Below are positions 16,780 through 24,845 of a DNA stretch of 64,000 nucleotides, piece after piece; the first letter of the stretch is position 1, and the number at the start of each line of letters is the position of its first letter. The notes under the pieces are model-generated. The model was not told the DNA's origin. It ran no database searches and saw only the letters and a list, made by a program, of their open reading frames with translations. Origin of the DNA: DATCDE01 sp038252405 (GTDB lineage Bacteria > Actinomycetota > Actinomycetes > Prado026). The stretch covers positions 1 through 64,000 of the forward strand of contig JBBSAJ010000003.1 of NCBI GenBank assembly GCA_038252405.1, given 5' to 3'. The translations under genes and the position numbers were made by a program.

Positions 16780-17892
16780 GTGTTCCTGGCGTTGCGCGAC
16801 CTGAGGTTCGCGCGTGGTCGGTTCCTGCTCATGGGCTCGGTGGTCGCGCTGATCGCCGTCCTTTCGGTGCTGCTCAGCGGGATGTCCAGCGGGCTGGTGA
16901 GCGACGGCATCTCCGGGCTGCGCGCCCTGCCCGCGACGCACTTCGCGTTCGAGTCCGGGGTCACCGGTGACCTGTTCTCCCGGTCGGTCGTCCAGCGCCC
17001 GACCTGGGAGGGCTGGGCGAAGGTCTCCGGGGTGACGGCGTCCACGCCGTACGGCAACCTGCTGGCGCACGCGACCTCGCAGCGCGGCGACGAGGTGGAC
17101 CTCGCGCTGTTCGGGGTCGTGCCGGGCTCGTTCCTGGCGCCGCAGCCCACGCAGGGCAGCGCGCTGAGCGCCGGCTCGAACGGCGTCCTGATCTCGCCGA
17201 AGCTGCGGGACGCCGGGATCCGGGTCGGCGACACGCTGACCGTGGACCGGGTCGGCACCAAGCTCCAGGTCGTCGGCACCGTGGGCGGGGCCTCGTTCGG
17301 GCATGTGGGCGTGGTGTTCGCGCCGCTGACGGTCTGGCAGGAGGTGCACTACGGGCTGCCGGGGACGGTGCCGGCCACGGCCTACGACCAGGCCACCGCG
17401 GTCGCGCTGCGGCTGGCCCCGGGCACCGACACAGTGGCCGCGGACCAGCAGCTCGGGACCCACACGATCACGGTGGTGACGTCCTACGCGGCCTCCCCCG
17501 GCTTCACCGCCGAGACCGCCACCATGACCCTGATCCGGCTGTTCCTGTACCTGATCTCCGCGCTCGTCGTGGGCGCCTTCTTCACCGTCTGGACGGTGCA
17601 GCGCCGGCAGGAGATCGCGCTGGTGAAGGCGCTCGGCGGCTCCAGGCGCTACCTGCTGCGCGACGCCGCCGCACAGGTGCTCGCCGTCCTGGTCGGGGCC
17701 ACCGTGGTCGGCGCGCTGGTGGGGGTGGGCCTCGGCGCGCTGATCGGCCGCGGGGTGCCGTTCTCGCTGGAGGCCGGGTCGGTGCTGGCCAGCTGCCTGC
17801 TGCTCGTCGTGCTGGGTCTGGTGGGCGCGCTCGGCGCCGTCCGCCGGGTCACCGCCGTCGACCCGCTGATCGCCTTGGGAGGCAACCGATGA
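16780..17892 (+). CDS. ABC transporter permease (FtsX/MacB type)
   Basis: A 370-residue permease with the MacB/FtsX layout. One N-terminal helix (residues ~12-35) is followed by an extracytoplasmic domain of about 200 residues and three C-terminal helices. The FtsX signature EIALVKALGGSRRYLLRDA lies between helices 2 and 3. The GTG at 16780 is chosen because GGGAGGT sits 5 bases upstream; an ATG 24 bases earlier has no such site. Its stop overlaps the ATPase start. Such pairs export or extract lipids, lipoproteins or drugs. Confidence 0.88.
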   Translation: MFLALRDLRFARGRFLLMGSVVALIAVLSVLLSGMSSGLVSDGISGLRALPATHFAFESGVTGDLFSRSVVQRPTWEGWAKVSGVTASTPYGNLLAHATSQRGDEVDLALFGVVPGSFLAPQPTQGSALSAGSNGVLISPKLRDAGIRVGDTLTVDRVGTKLQVVGTVGGASFGHVGVVFAPLTVWQEVHYGLPGTVPATAYDQATAVALRLAPGTDTVAADQQLGTHTITVVTSYAASPGFTAETATMTLIRLFLYLISALVVGAFFTVWTVQRRQEIALVKALGGSRRYLLRDAAAQVLAVLVGATVVGALVGVGLGALIGRGVPFSLEAGSVLASCLLLVVLGLVGALGAVRRVTAVDPLIALGGNR

Positions 17893-18563
17893 CCGCCGGT
17901 CTGCAGCTGCGCGGGGTCACTCTGCGGCTGGGCGACGGGGACACCTCGGTCACGGCCCTGGACGACGTCTCGATGGACGTGGCCGCCGGCGAGCTGGTCG
18001 CCGTGGTGGGGCCATCCGGGTCGGGCAAGTCCAGCCTGCTCGCCGTGGCCGGCGCCCTGATCCAGCCGACCACAGGCACCGTCGTCGTGGGCACCCACGA
18101 GCTGGGCTCCCTCTCGGACCGCGACCGCACCCGACTGCGCCGGGAGCGCATCGGCTACGTGTTCCAGACGGCCAACCTACTGCCGTCGCTGACCTCCCGC
18201 GAGCAGCTGCTGCTGGTCCGCCACCTGGGCGGCCGGATCACCCCGGCCGACCGCGAGCGCGCCGACCAGCTGCTCGCGTCCGTGGGCATGAGCCACCGGG
18301 CCGACCGCAGGCCGCACCAGCTCTCCGGCGGCGAGCGGCAGCGGGTCGGCATCGCCCGCGCGCTGATGACCTCCCCCGACGTCCTTCTCGTCGACGAGCC
18401 GACGTCCGCGCTCGACCACGAGCACGCGCACGAGGTGGTCCAGCTGCTCGCCGACGAGACCCACGAGGTGGGCACCGCCGCGGTCATGGTCACCCACGAC
18501 CCGGCGATCCTCGCGCACGCCGACCGCGTGCTGCGCATGTCCGACGGCAGACTGGGCGCGTGA
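17889..18563 (+). CDS. ABC transporter ATP-binding protein (LolD/MacB type)
   Basis: A 224-residue ATPase with complete motifs: Walker A GPSGSGKSS (residues ~40-48), Q-loop FQTANLLPSL, signature LSGGERQRVGIARAL, Walker B VLLVDEPTSALD and switch His MVTHD. It is joined to the FtsX-type permease by a 4-bp overlap and to the TetR gene by another, so all three should be made together. It energises the permease from the cytoplasmic face. Confidence 0.93.
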   Translation: MTAGLQLRGVTLRLGDGDTSVTALDDVSMDVAAGELVAVVGPSGSGKSSLLAVAGALIQPTTGTVVVGTHELGSLSDRDRTRLRRERIGYVFQTANLLPSLTSREQLLLVRHLGGRITPADRERADQLLASVGMSHRADRRPHQLSGGERQRVGIARALMTSPDVLLVDEPTSALDHEHAHEVVQLLADETHEVGTAAVMVTHDPAILAHADRVLRMSDGRLGA

Positions 18564-19150
18564 GCCCCCGCATCAGCGCACCGACGGTCGCGGAGCACCG
18601 CGTCCGGCAGCACGCCGCGCTGATGACGGCCGCCCGAGCGCTGCTGCTCGAGCAGGGGGCCGCCGCGGTCACCCCGGGGGCGGTGGGCGCTGCGGCGGGG
18701 CTGGCCCGGTCCAGCGTCTACGAGTACTTCCCGACCGCCGGCGACCTGCTCGCCGAGCTGGCCGTGGACGCGTTCGCCCGCTGGACGGCGACGGTGCGCG
18801 CCGCGGTGGCGGCCGAGGACGCCGGCTGGCCACGCGTCGTCGCCTACCTGCGGACCAGCCTGCGGCTCGTGGCGGACGGCGAGCACACGATGGCCGGCGC
18901 GCTGGCCGGCGCCCCGCTGCCGGCGTCCTGCCGGGGCGAGCTGCGCCGGCTGCACGGCGAGCTGGCCGCCCCGCTGCGGGCCGCCTTCGACGAGCTGGGG
19001 GTGCCGGACGCCGAGCTCGGCGTGGCGCTCGTGCAGGGGCTGCTCGACGCCGCCACCCGCGAGGTCGAGGCCGGGGCCGACGTCACGAGGGTGAGCGAGG
19101 CGACCGTGCGCCTCGTCCAGCACGGCCTCCGCCCCGCCCCTTCCGCATGA
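18560..19150 (+). CDS. TetR family regulator of the ABC operon
   Basis: A 196-residue repressor with an N-terminal TetR helix-turn-helix (ALMTAARALLLEQGAAAV .. GLARSSVYEYFPTAGDLLAEL, residues ~13-65) and a ligand-binding helical domain. The GTG start overlaps the ATPase stop (GTGA). As last gene of the operon it probably senses the exported compound and represses the operon. The TGA stop lies inside 50-bp repeat copy C. Confidence 0.9.
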   Translation: MSPRISAPTVAEHRVRQHAALMTAARALLLEQGAAAVTPGAVGAAAGLARSSVYEYFPTAGDLLAELAVDAFARWTATVRAAVAAEDAGWPRVVAYLRTSLRLVADGEHTMAGALAGAPLPASCRGELRRLHGELAAPLRAAFDELGVPDAELGVALVQGLLDAATREVEAGADVTRVSEATVRLVQHGLRPAPSA

Positions 19151-19193
19151 AGGTGCCCTTCTGTGCGTGCTACCGCACTTTCGCGCCCTTCAT
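19144..19193 (+). repeat. 50-bp palindromic repeat, copy C
   Basis: Copy C, forward orientation, starting CGCATGAAGGTGCCCTTC and ending CGCCCTTCAT. It contains the TetR gene's TGA (19148-19150) and lies between convergent genes. Its inner arm GTGCG-N6-CGCAC is a perfect 5-bp stem. Confidence 0.9.
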
Positions 19194-19213
19194 GACCCGG
19201 CTGGACGGCGGGC

Positions 19214-19735
19214 TCAGCGGTTCGGCGGTTCGTCGTCCAGGTGGAAGGTGAACATGCGGGCCGCCTCGATGCGGGCGTACGCCGGACCGGAGTCGAGGAA
19301 GTCCTCCCACTCCGGCCCGTAGCGCGGGACATACGCCTCGAGCAGCACGGCGCGGAAGCCCTCGTGCTCGCTGGCCCGCACGTCGACCGGCTCGGCCCGG
19401 CCGTGCACGGTGACCGCGAGGTGCTCGCCCGGCAGGTGCGTGGCACTGACCTGCGGCCGCCGGGCGATGTGCCGGAACCGCAGCGAGTCCGGCGATGAGC
19501 CGAAGTGGAAGCTGCCCCGGTAGAAGATCCCGTCGACCGGACCGATGACGGGCCGGCAGTCCGAGGTCACCGTGGCCAGCGCCAGCAGGCACATCCCCCG
19601 CAGCCGGGCGCACACCTCGGTCGCGGTGAGCCGCCGCTCCGCAGTGATGATGCTGCGCAGGTGGGTGCCCGCGGCCGCGTCGCTCGCGTCGAGCAGCCGC
19701 TGCAGCCGGTCCAGGTCGTCAGGCGCCTCGTGCAT
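19214..19735 (-). CDS. Pyridoxamine 5'-phosphate oxidase-like FMN-binding protein
   Basis: A 173-residue split-barrel flavin-binding protein. The barrel begins around CLLALATVTSDCRPVIGPV and runs through FYRGSFHFGSS and HLAVTVHGRAEPVD. Members bind FMN or F420 and act on small molecules or serve as sensors. The ATG at 19735 is used; a GTG at 19759 is also in frame. Both overlap or abut the end of the upstream Mut7-C gene (stop at 19719), suggesting co-transcription. No substrate can be assigned. Confidence 0.78.
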   Translation of the reverse strand: MHEAPDDLDRLQRLLDASDAAAGTHLRSIITAERRLTATEVCARLRGMCLLALATVTSDCRPVIGPVDGIFYRGSFHFGSSPDSLRFRHIARRPQVSATHLPGEHLAVTVHGRAEPVDVRASEHEGFRAVLLEAYVPRYGPEWEDFLDSGPAYARIEAARMFTFHLDDEPPNR

Positions 19736-20462
19736 CGCCTCGACGGTACTGCGGGGCACCGACCGCCAGGATCTGATCGAGGCGCCGCGCGTGCGCGCCC
19801 CACCAGTAGACCCGCCCGCACGCCGCGCACTCGCGGAAGGCGTCGTAGCGCCGGCGGGTGCCCGCCGGGATCCGGTCCACGACGTCCGCCTTGGCCACGT
19901 CGGCCAGCACCCCGTTGCAGGCCACGCAGCGGCTCAGCGGGTCCAGCAGCAGGGCGAACCGATCGAGGACGTCGGCCAGCTGGTCGTCCGGCCGGCTGCC
20001 CCGCACATAGGCCGCCCACCGGCGCTCGTTCCGCAGCACCTTGCGTTTGAGCAGGCCGCGGTCCTGGGTGAGCAGCAGCCGGCGCTCGGCGAGCACCTGG
20101 GCGACCAGCTCGTCGTCGTCGGCGTCATTGCGATAGGCGGCGTCCAGCCCCAGCAGTCGCAGCCGGCGCGCCAGCACACCGAGGTGGACGTCGAGCACGA
20201 ACCGCGATGTCGGCATCGGTTGCGGGCGGTCCACCGGGACGACGACCACCGGCACCCCCGGCCGGGGCCGGACTCCGGCGGGCACCGACGCGCCGTCCAC
20301 CAGCAGCGCACCCACCTCGATCAGTGGCACCCCGACCGACTCGATGACGTGCCCCAGCGAGGCCTCGCCGTCCCACGAGACCTCGACGGCGGCGACTCGC
20401 CGCCGCGGAGCCAGGAACAGCTGCAGCGGCTCGGCGATGCGCAGGCTGACCGTCCGGTCCAC
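19719..20462 (-). CDS. Mut7-C RNase domain protein with ubiquitin-like N-terminus
   Basis: A 247-residue two-domain protein. The first ~85 residues resemble the Mut7-C ubiquitin domain (LQLFLAPRRR, GHVIESVGVPLIEVG). The rest is the PIN-like Mut7-C domain (FVLDVHLGVLARRLRLLG, then DADDDELV) with a zinc-ribbon pair of CxxC motifs (CVACNG and CAACGR). It is presumed to be a ribonuclease. GTG 20462 is used; no ribosome site is evident, so the message may be leaderless. Nine bases separate it from the acetyltransferase remnant. Confidence 0.85.
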   Translation of the reverse strand: MDRTVSLRIAEPLQLFLAPRRRVAAVEVSWDGEASLGHVIESVGVPLIEVGALLVDGASVPAGVRPRPGVPVVVVPVDRPQPMPTSRFVLDVHLGVLARRLRLLGLDAAYRNDADDDELVAQVLAERRLLLTQDRGLLKRKVLRNERRWAAYVRGSRPDDQLADVLDRFALLLDPLSRCVACNGVLADVAKADVVDRIPAGTRRRYDAFRECAACGRVYWWGAHARRLDQILAVGAPQYRRGDARGA

Positions 20463-20471
20463 CCGTTCAGA

Positions 20472-20720
20472 ATGACCGGCGTGACCACGACCGGGCCGGC
20501 CTTCCTCGACGAGTCCCTGCGCGCCGGGCAGGGGTTCGAACGGGTCGAGCTGCGAGCGGCCACCGGCAACCTGGCCGCGCAGCGGGTGGCCGAGAAGGCC
20601 GGCTTCCAGCGGGAAGGGCTCGCCCGCAACGCCGGCTTCGTGCCCGCCGGGCGGGTCGACCTGGTCGTCTACTCGCTCGTCCCGGCCGACCTGCCGTCCT
20701 CGCCCTGGGCCGGGTCATGA
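20472..20720 (+). pseudogene. C-terminal remnant of a GNAT acetyltransferase (RimJ/RimL type)
   Basis: An 82-codon frame holds only the last part of a GNAT domain (GFERVELRAATGNLAAQRVAEK, AGFQREGLARNAG, GRVDLVVYSLVPADL). About 100 residues, including the acetyl-CoA pyrophosphate-binding loop (R-x-x-G-x-G/A), are absent. The start of the divergent Mut7-C gene occupies the place where they should be. The ATG at 20472 has no ribosome site. The frame ends in the TGA of repeat copy D. Confidence 0.7.
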
Positions 20721-20766
20721 AGGGCGGGTTGTTGCGACAGCACGCACAGAAGGGCACCTTCATGCG
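20717..20766 (-). repeat. 50-bp palindromic repeat, copy D
   Basis: Copy D, reverse orientation. In the family orientation it starts CGCATGAAGGTGCCCTTC and ends CGCCCTTCAT. The stop codon of the acetyltransferase remnant is formed by its ATGAAGGG end. Confidence 0.9.
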
Positions 20767-20779
20767 GAATGAGGGGGTC

Positions 20780-20798
20780 GGACAGGGGGGGGGTGTCC
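20780..20798. other. G9 tract flanked by a 5-bp inverted repeat
   Basis: Nine consecutive G (20785-20793) sit between GGACA and TGTCC in the leader of the response regulator gene. Such tracts slip in replication and can form quadruplexes. Whether this one affects the downstream gene is unknown. Confidence 0.4.
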
Positions 20799-20899
20799 TC
20801 CGAACTGGGGACGGCTCAGGTGACGGCTCCGAGGAGTGCACTCTCCCGCGGGCCGGCCCGGCCACGGACAATAGGGTGCATCCTCACGAAAGGGAGACC

Positions 20900-21559
20900 G
20901 TGCCTGCTCCGATCCGGGTTGCCATCGTCGACGACCACCAGCTGGTCGTCGACGGGTTGGCGAACTGGCTCGCCGAGCACGCCGACGACGTCGAGCTGCG
21001 CTACACCGGTGCCGACCCGGTCGCGGTGGTCGCTGCGGCGGCTGACCTGGACGTCGTCCTGCTCGATCTCGACCTGGGCCGGGACGCCCCGCCGGCCAGC
21101 CAGACCGTCCGCCAGCTCGCGCAGGCCGGGGTGGCGGTGCTCATCGTCAGCGCCCACGGCGAGCCGGGCATGGTGCGGTCGGCACTGATGTCCGGGGCCA
21201 TGGGCTACGTGCCCAAGAGCTCGTCGTCCGCGGCGTTGCTCGAGGGCATCCGGACGGTGGCCGACGGCAACAGCTACGTGACCTCCGAGCTGGCCGCGAT
21301 CATGGCCGAGCCAGGCTCGGTGGGCGCGCCCGAGCTGAGCACCCAGGAGCTGCGCGCGCTGCGCCTGTACGCCTCCGGCCTGAAGCTGGACACGGTGGCC
21401 CGGCGGATGAACGTCAGCACGAGCACCGCCAAGGAGTACCTGGACCGGGTCCGGGAGAAGTACGCCGGGGTGGGACGCACCGTGCGGACGAAGGTCGAGC
21501 TGTACGCTGCCGCCACGAGAGACGGGTTCATCGACCCGATCGGGCGGGGCGGCTCCTGA
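20900..21559 (+). CDS. LuxR/NarL-family response regulator
   Basis: A 219-residue regulator. The receiver domain has the acidic pair DD 11-12, phospho-acceptor Asp56 (VVLLDLDLG) and Lys106 (YVPKSS). It is followed by a LuxR helix-turn-helix near 150-205 (LSTQELRALRLYASGL .. VARRMNVSTSTAKEYL). The DNA-binding domain is somewhat atypical (KEYLDRV in the recognition helix). The GTG at 20900 follows AAAGGGAGA. The likely partner is the kinase-like protein encoded convergently at 22543-24843. Confidence 0.88.
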   Translation: MPAPIRVAIVDDHQLVVDGLANWLAEHADDVELRYTGADPVAVVAAAADLDVVLLDLDLGRDAPPASQTVRQLAQAGVAVLIVSAHGEPGMVRSALMSGAMGYVPKSSSSAALLEGIRTVADGNSYVTSELAAIMAEPGSVGAPELSTQELRALRLYASGLKLDTVARRMNVSTSTAKEYLDRVREKYAGVGRTVRTKVELYAAATRDGFIDPIGRGGS

Positions 21560-21568
21560 CGAGGTGAC

Positions 21569-21979
21569 ATGCGGGCTCGCACAGTGGGCGTCGTCGCGGT
21601 CACGGTCGGGGTGTGGACGGCGGCCGCTGGTGGCATCGCCCAGGCCGAGCACGAGCGGCAGTCCACGACCAGCCACGACCAGCTGTGCCACCAGTACGAG
21701 TCGTTCACGGACTCACTGGTGCCCTCCCGGCCGCCTGGGGCGCTGCGGCTGAGCGCGTCCCGGCTGGCGGCGCTGGCAGCGCACTACCCGAGCCGTCCGT
21801 TGCCGGACTCGACCCCCGCCAGCGACGCGGGCACCGTCATCCGGCGGGTGCTGTCGCTGCCGTACTCGACCGACCAGGACCTCTGGGCAGCGGCCCGACC
21901 GGTCGCCGTCGAGTGCGGGCTGGACTACCGGACCGGCTCGCCCACGATGTACAACGGACCGTCCGTGCTCAGCCGTTGA
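21569..21979 (+). CDS. Small secreted protein of unknown function
   Basis: A 136-residue protein with a clear signal peptide (MRARTVGVVAVTVGVWTAAA, cleavage probably after AQA near residue 25) and two Cys in the mature part (LCHQY and VECGLDY) that could form a disulfide. GAGGTGAC precedes the ATG. It starts 9 bp after the response regulator stop and probably shares its transcript. Its 3' end overlaps the convergent lipoprotein gene by 11 bp. No family recognised. Confidence 0.72.
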   Translation: MRARTVGVVAVTVGVWTAAAGGIAQAEHERQSTTSHDQLCHQYESFTDSLVPSRPPGALRLSASRLAALAAHYPSRPLPDSTPASDAGTVIRRVLSLPYSTDQDLWAAARPVAVECGLDYRTGSPTMYNGPSVLSR

Positions 21980-22442
21980 TGCCGGGGGTGTCCGACGGGC
22001 AGTCCGGCACGCCTTGGGCCATCACGTCGACGGCGTCCTTGGTCACGTAGATGTCCGGCACCCAGTAGTGCTGGTCCTTGAACGCCGCGTAGTACCAGTA
22101 CACCGACTCGGTCTTGACCGAGTTCCGGATCGCCGCGGGGGTCGGCGCCTTGCACAGCAGGGTGATCGTGTCGCCGTGCACGAACACGTTGAACAGCGTG
22201 TTGCCCTTGCGGTAGGCGCGCACCTTGTCCGCGGCCATCGTGCAGGTCACCGTGTCGGTGCCGCACCCGGTCGGGTCCGAGGGGACCCACCAGCCGCTGG
22301 TGTCGACGATCCACGTCTTGCCCGCCGACGACGCACTGGCCGCCGGCGACGACGTGCCCGATGAGGTGGGCGAGCAGCCGGCGAGCGAGATACCGAGCGC
22401 CAGCACCGCCGTGGTCATCCGGACCACCGAACCTGATCGCAC
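21969..22442 (-). CDS. Secreted lipoprotein of unknown function
   Basis: A 157-residue protein with a lipoprotein signal (lipobox LAGC, Cys near residue 23) and a Ser/Thr-rich linker. Its compact domain has four further Cys (GCGTDTVTC, LLCKAP, PDCPSD). GTG 22442 is preferred because GGAGA lies 6 bases upstream and it supplies the two N-terminal Arg needed for export. It would be anchored on the outer face of the membrane. It is near the two-component genes; function unknown. Confidence 0.72.
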   Translation of the reverse strand: MRSGSVVRMTTAVLALGISLAGCSPTSSGTSSPAASASSAGKTWIVDTSGWWVPSDPTGCGTDTVTCTMAADKVRAYRKGNTLFNVFVHGDTITLLCKAPTPAAIRNSVKTESVYWYYAAFKDQHYWVPDIYVTKDAVDVMAQGVPDCPSDTPGING

Positions 22443-22542
22443 GTGACTCTCCAGCTGACGACGGGCGGCCCACCGTTACCGAGCGGCGCCGACGCTAGCA
22501 GCGCTACCCCGCCGAACCCTCCTCGGACGGTTCGGCGTGCGC

Positions 22543-24843
22543 CTACGTGTCGCGGCGGGTCGGCCACTCGACGGTGACGGAGAGGCTGCTCGGGTCCGAG
22601 TCGTCGTCCAGGCTCCAGCCTTCGTCCGGGCCGGGTCGCGCGTACTGCTGACGGCCGGAGCCGGCGCCCGAACCGACCACAGACATGCCCTGGCGGTCGA
22701 CGTCGGCATAGCCGAAACAGACCACCCGGTCGTCGAACGGGTTCAGCTCGGGCAGCGAGTGCAGCACCTGAAGGAGCGACTGACGGGCCTGGTCGGGTGG
22801 TCGCAGCGAGGCGATCTCGCCGCGCACCTCGACCGCCACGCCGCTGCGGTACGCGTCCAGGACGGCGTCGCACAGCTGGGCGTGCACCTCACGCATCGGC
22901 GGGGCGGCGGTCACTGAGAGCACCGACCTCAGCAGGGTGGCGCTACGGGCGCAGCGGTCGCGCACGGACGCCGATGCCGCTGACAGGCGTCCGTCCGCGA
23001 TGCCCTCGAGCAGCTGCAGTGCGGGCAGCACGGCCGGCCGGATCCAGCGCCGGCGGTCCTGCTCGATCGAGACCCCGGCGCGCACCCGGACCCCGGCCTC
23101 GAACGCCGACTGGCGGACGGCGGCCGCGGACAGAGCCTGCCGGTGGAGCGCGCGTCCGAACAGCGCCGCCGCCCCGATGGCGCCGAGGGCCAGCACCAGC
23201 TGGATCAGCGCGTCCGAGCCGCACCCCGGCCACAGCGACCGCGACAGCACCACGGCCGCGACTCCCGACCCGACGACGACGAGGGCTGTGGCCAGCACGA
23301 CCCACAGGGACGGCGCCAGCACGACGAGGGCCAGCGCCAGCGCCAGCCGGGCGTCCAGGGGGACGAGCGGCCCGGCCGCGACCGTGCAGAAGGGGTCGGC
23401 CACCGGGGTGAGCACCGTGGCCCAGGCGATGGCGTTGAGCGTCAGCAGCACGTCGCTGCCGCGCAGCCGACCGTCGCGGCGGATCCGCAGCAGCAGGTGC
23501 GCCGACCACGCGGCCAGCGCGCCGGACACGACAAGCGCGATCCAGGGGCGGTCCAGGCTCCACCAGCTCATGAGCAGCGCCACCAGCCCCAGGCCCACCG
23601 AGAGCAGGAGGAAAGCGGCCACCACGGCGCGCAGCGCGTCGTTCAGGTCGACAGGGGCCAGTCCCGGGTCGGCAGCAACAGGGTCGGACGCGGGCCAGCG
23701 CAACGCGACCCGGGCGCCCGCGCCTGGCCGCGCCGTCACCCACGCGGCGCCGCCGACGTCCGCCATCCGCGCCTGCAACGAGTCGCGGACGCCGAAGCCC
23801 TCGGTGGCCAGGCGCCCCGAGTCGAACCCGACGCCCTCGTCGATGACATCGACCTGGAGAGCGTCGACCGCGGCGACGATCTCCAGGTGCACCGTCGTGG
23901 CCCCCGAGTGCTTGCCGGCGTTGACGATCGCCTCGCCCACCGCGTCCATGGCCGCGGCTAGCACGGCCGGCGGCGGCGTCCCTTCGGCGCTGACCGCGCT
24001 CGAGCAGGACAGGCCCATCGACTCGGCGCGGGCCGTGGCTCGGTCGACCAGGGCCCGCAGATCCGCGGGAGCACCCTGGCCGACCGGGAACGCCAACGGT
24101 CGCAGTGCGTCGGCGTCCTGGGCACAGCGGGCGCGCAGCCGGTCCGCGGGGATGTCTTCCCCGGAGCGGGCGACCGCCTCCAGCGTGTTCAACGCGTTGT
24201 CGTGGATCGACCGTCGGGCCTGGTCCGCGGCGGCCGCGACGTCACGGGCGTGCCGGTTGGCCGCGACGACCTGGTCCGCCCTGGCCATCGTCACGTCGGT
24301 CTGCCACGCCGACCGTCGCAGCAGGCTCGCCGCATAGGCCGCCAGCACCGCGAAGCCGATGACCGTTGCGGCCTGCGTCACCACCATGAGCCACGGCCGG
24401 CTGAGCGCGTCGGGGGGATCCCCCACCGCCGCCAGCAGCAGCAGTGCTACGGCCACCGTCCCGGTGGCTGTGACGACCAGCGGCCGGGTGAGCAGCGCGG
24501 CCACCACGGTGGCGAGGGTCGCGGTCACCGAGACGAGCAGCCAGCTGCCGTGGAGCCCGTGCGAGACCTTGATCAGGGTCTGCGCCAGCAGCACCGCCAG
24601 CGGGACGGCGACCAGCGCGAGGGCGCGCGGCCGGCTGTGGCGGTGGACGACCAGCACCCCGACTGCGCCCAGGACACAGACCAGCGCCTCGGCCCGACCC
24701 ACGCCGAACTGCTGCTCGGGCGGCCAGAGGGCCAGGCTGGTGGTGGCCACCCCGAACCAGGTCAGCAGCAGCCCCTCGGCCACCTCGAAGAGGCCTGCGG
24801 AGGAGGAGTCAAGCGCGGGATGGACCGACTCGGTGGTGGCCAT
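22543..24843 (-). CDS. Membrane sensor histidine kinase with duplicated module
   Basis: A 766-residue kinase-like protein. Residues ~20-180 form several membrane helices. Next come a HisKA_3-type phospho-acceptor helix with His214 (RRSIHDNALNTLEAV) and a HATPase_c domain at ~310-430 (N-box GEAIVNAGKHSGA, DEGVGFD, GFGVRDSLQARM). A second block of membrane helices (~455-620) and a DHp-like coil with a degenerate catalytic region follow. So two kinase modules are fused and the second looks inactive. It starts 2 bases after the upstream lipoprotein gene stop. The likely target is the regulator at 20900-21559. Confidence 0.82.
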   Translation of the reverse strand: MATTESVHPALDSSSAGLFEVAEGLLLTWFGVATTSLALWPPEQQFGVGRAEALVCVLGAVGVLVVHRHSRPRALALVAVPLAVLLAQTLIKVSHGLHGSWLLVSVTATLATVVAALLTRPLVVTATGTVAVALLLLAAVGDPPDALSRPWLMVVTQAATVIGFAVLAAYAASLLRRSAWQTDVTMARADQVVAANRHARDVAAAADQARRSIHDNALNTLEAVARSGEDIPADRLRARCAQDADALRPLAFPVGQGAPADLRALVDRATARAESMGLSCSSAVSAEGTPPPAVLAAAMDAVGEAIVNAGKHSGATTVHLEIVAAVDALQVDVIDEGVGFDSGRLATEGFGVRDSLQARMADVGGAAWVTARPGAGARVALRWPASDPVAADPGLAPVDLNDALRAVVAAFLLLSVGLGLVALLMSWWSLDRPWIALVVSGALAAWSAHLLLRIRRDGRLRGSDVLLTLNAIAWATVLTPVADPFCTVAAGPLVPLDARLALALALVVLAPSLWVVLATALVVVGSGVAAVVLSRSLWPGCGSDALIQLVLALGAIGAAALFGRALHRQALSAAAVRQSAFEAGVRVRAGVSIEQDRRRWIRPAVLPALQLLEGIADGRLSAASASVRDRCARSATLLRSVLSVTAAPPMREVHAQLCDAVLDAYRSGVAVEVRGEIASLRPPDQARQSLLQVLHSLPELNPFDDRVVCFGYADVDRQGMSVVGSGAGSGRQQYARPGPDEGWSLDDDSDPSSLSVTVEWPTRRDT

Positions 24844-24845
24844 CG

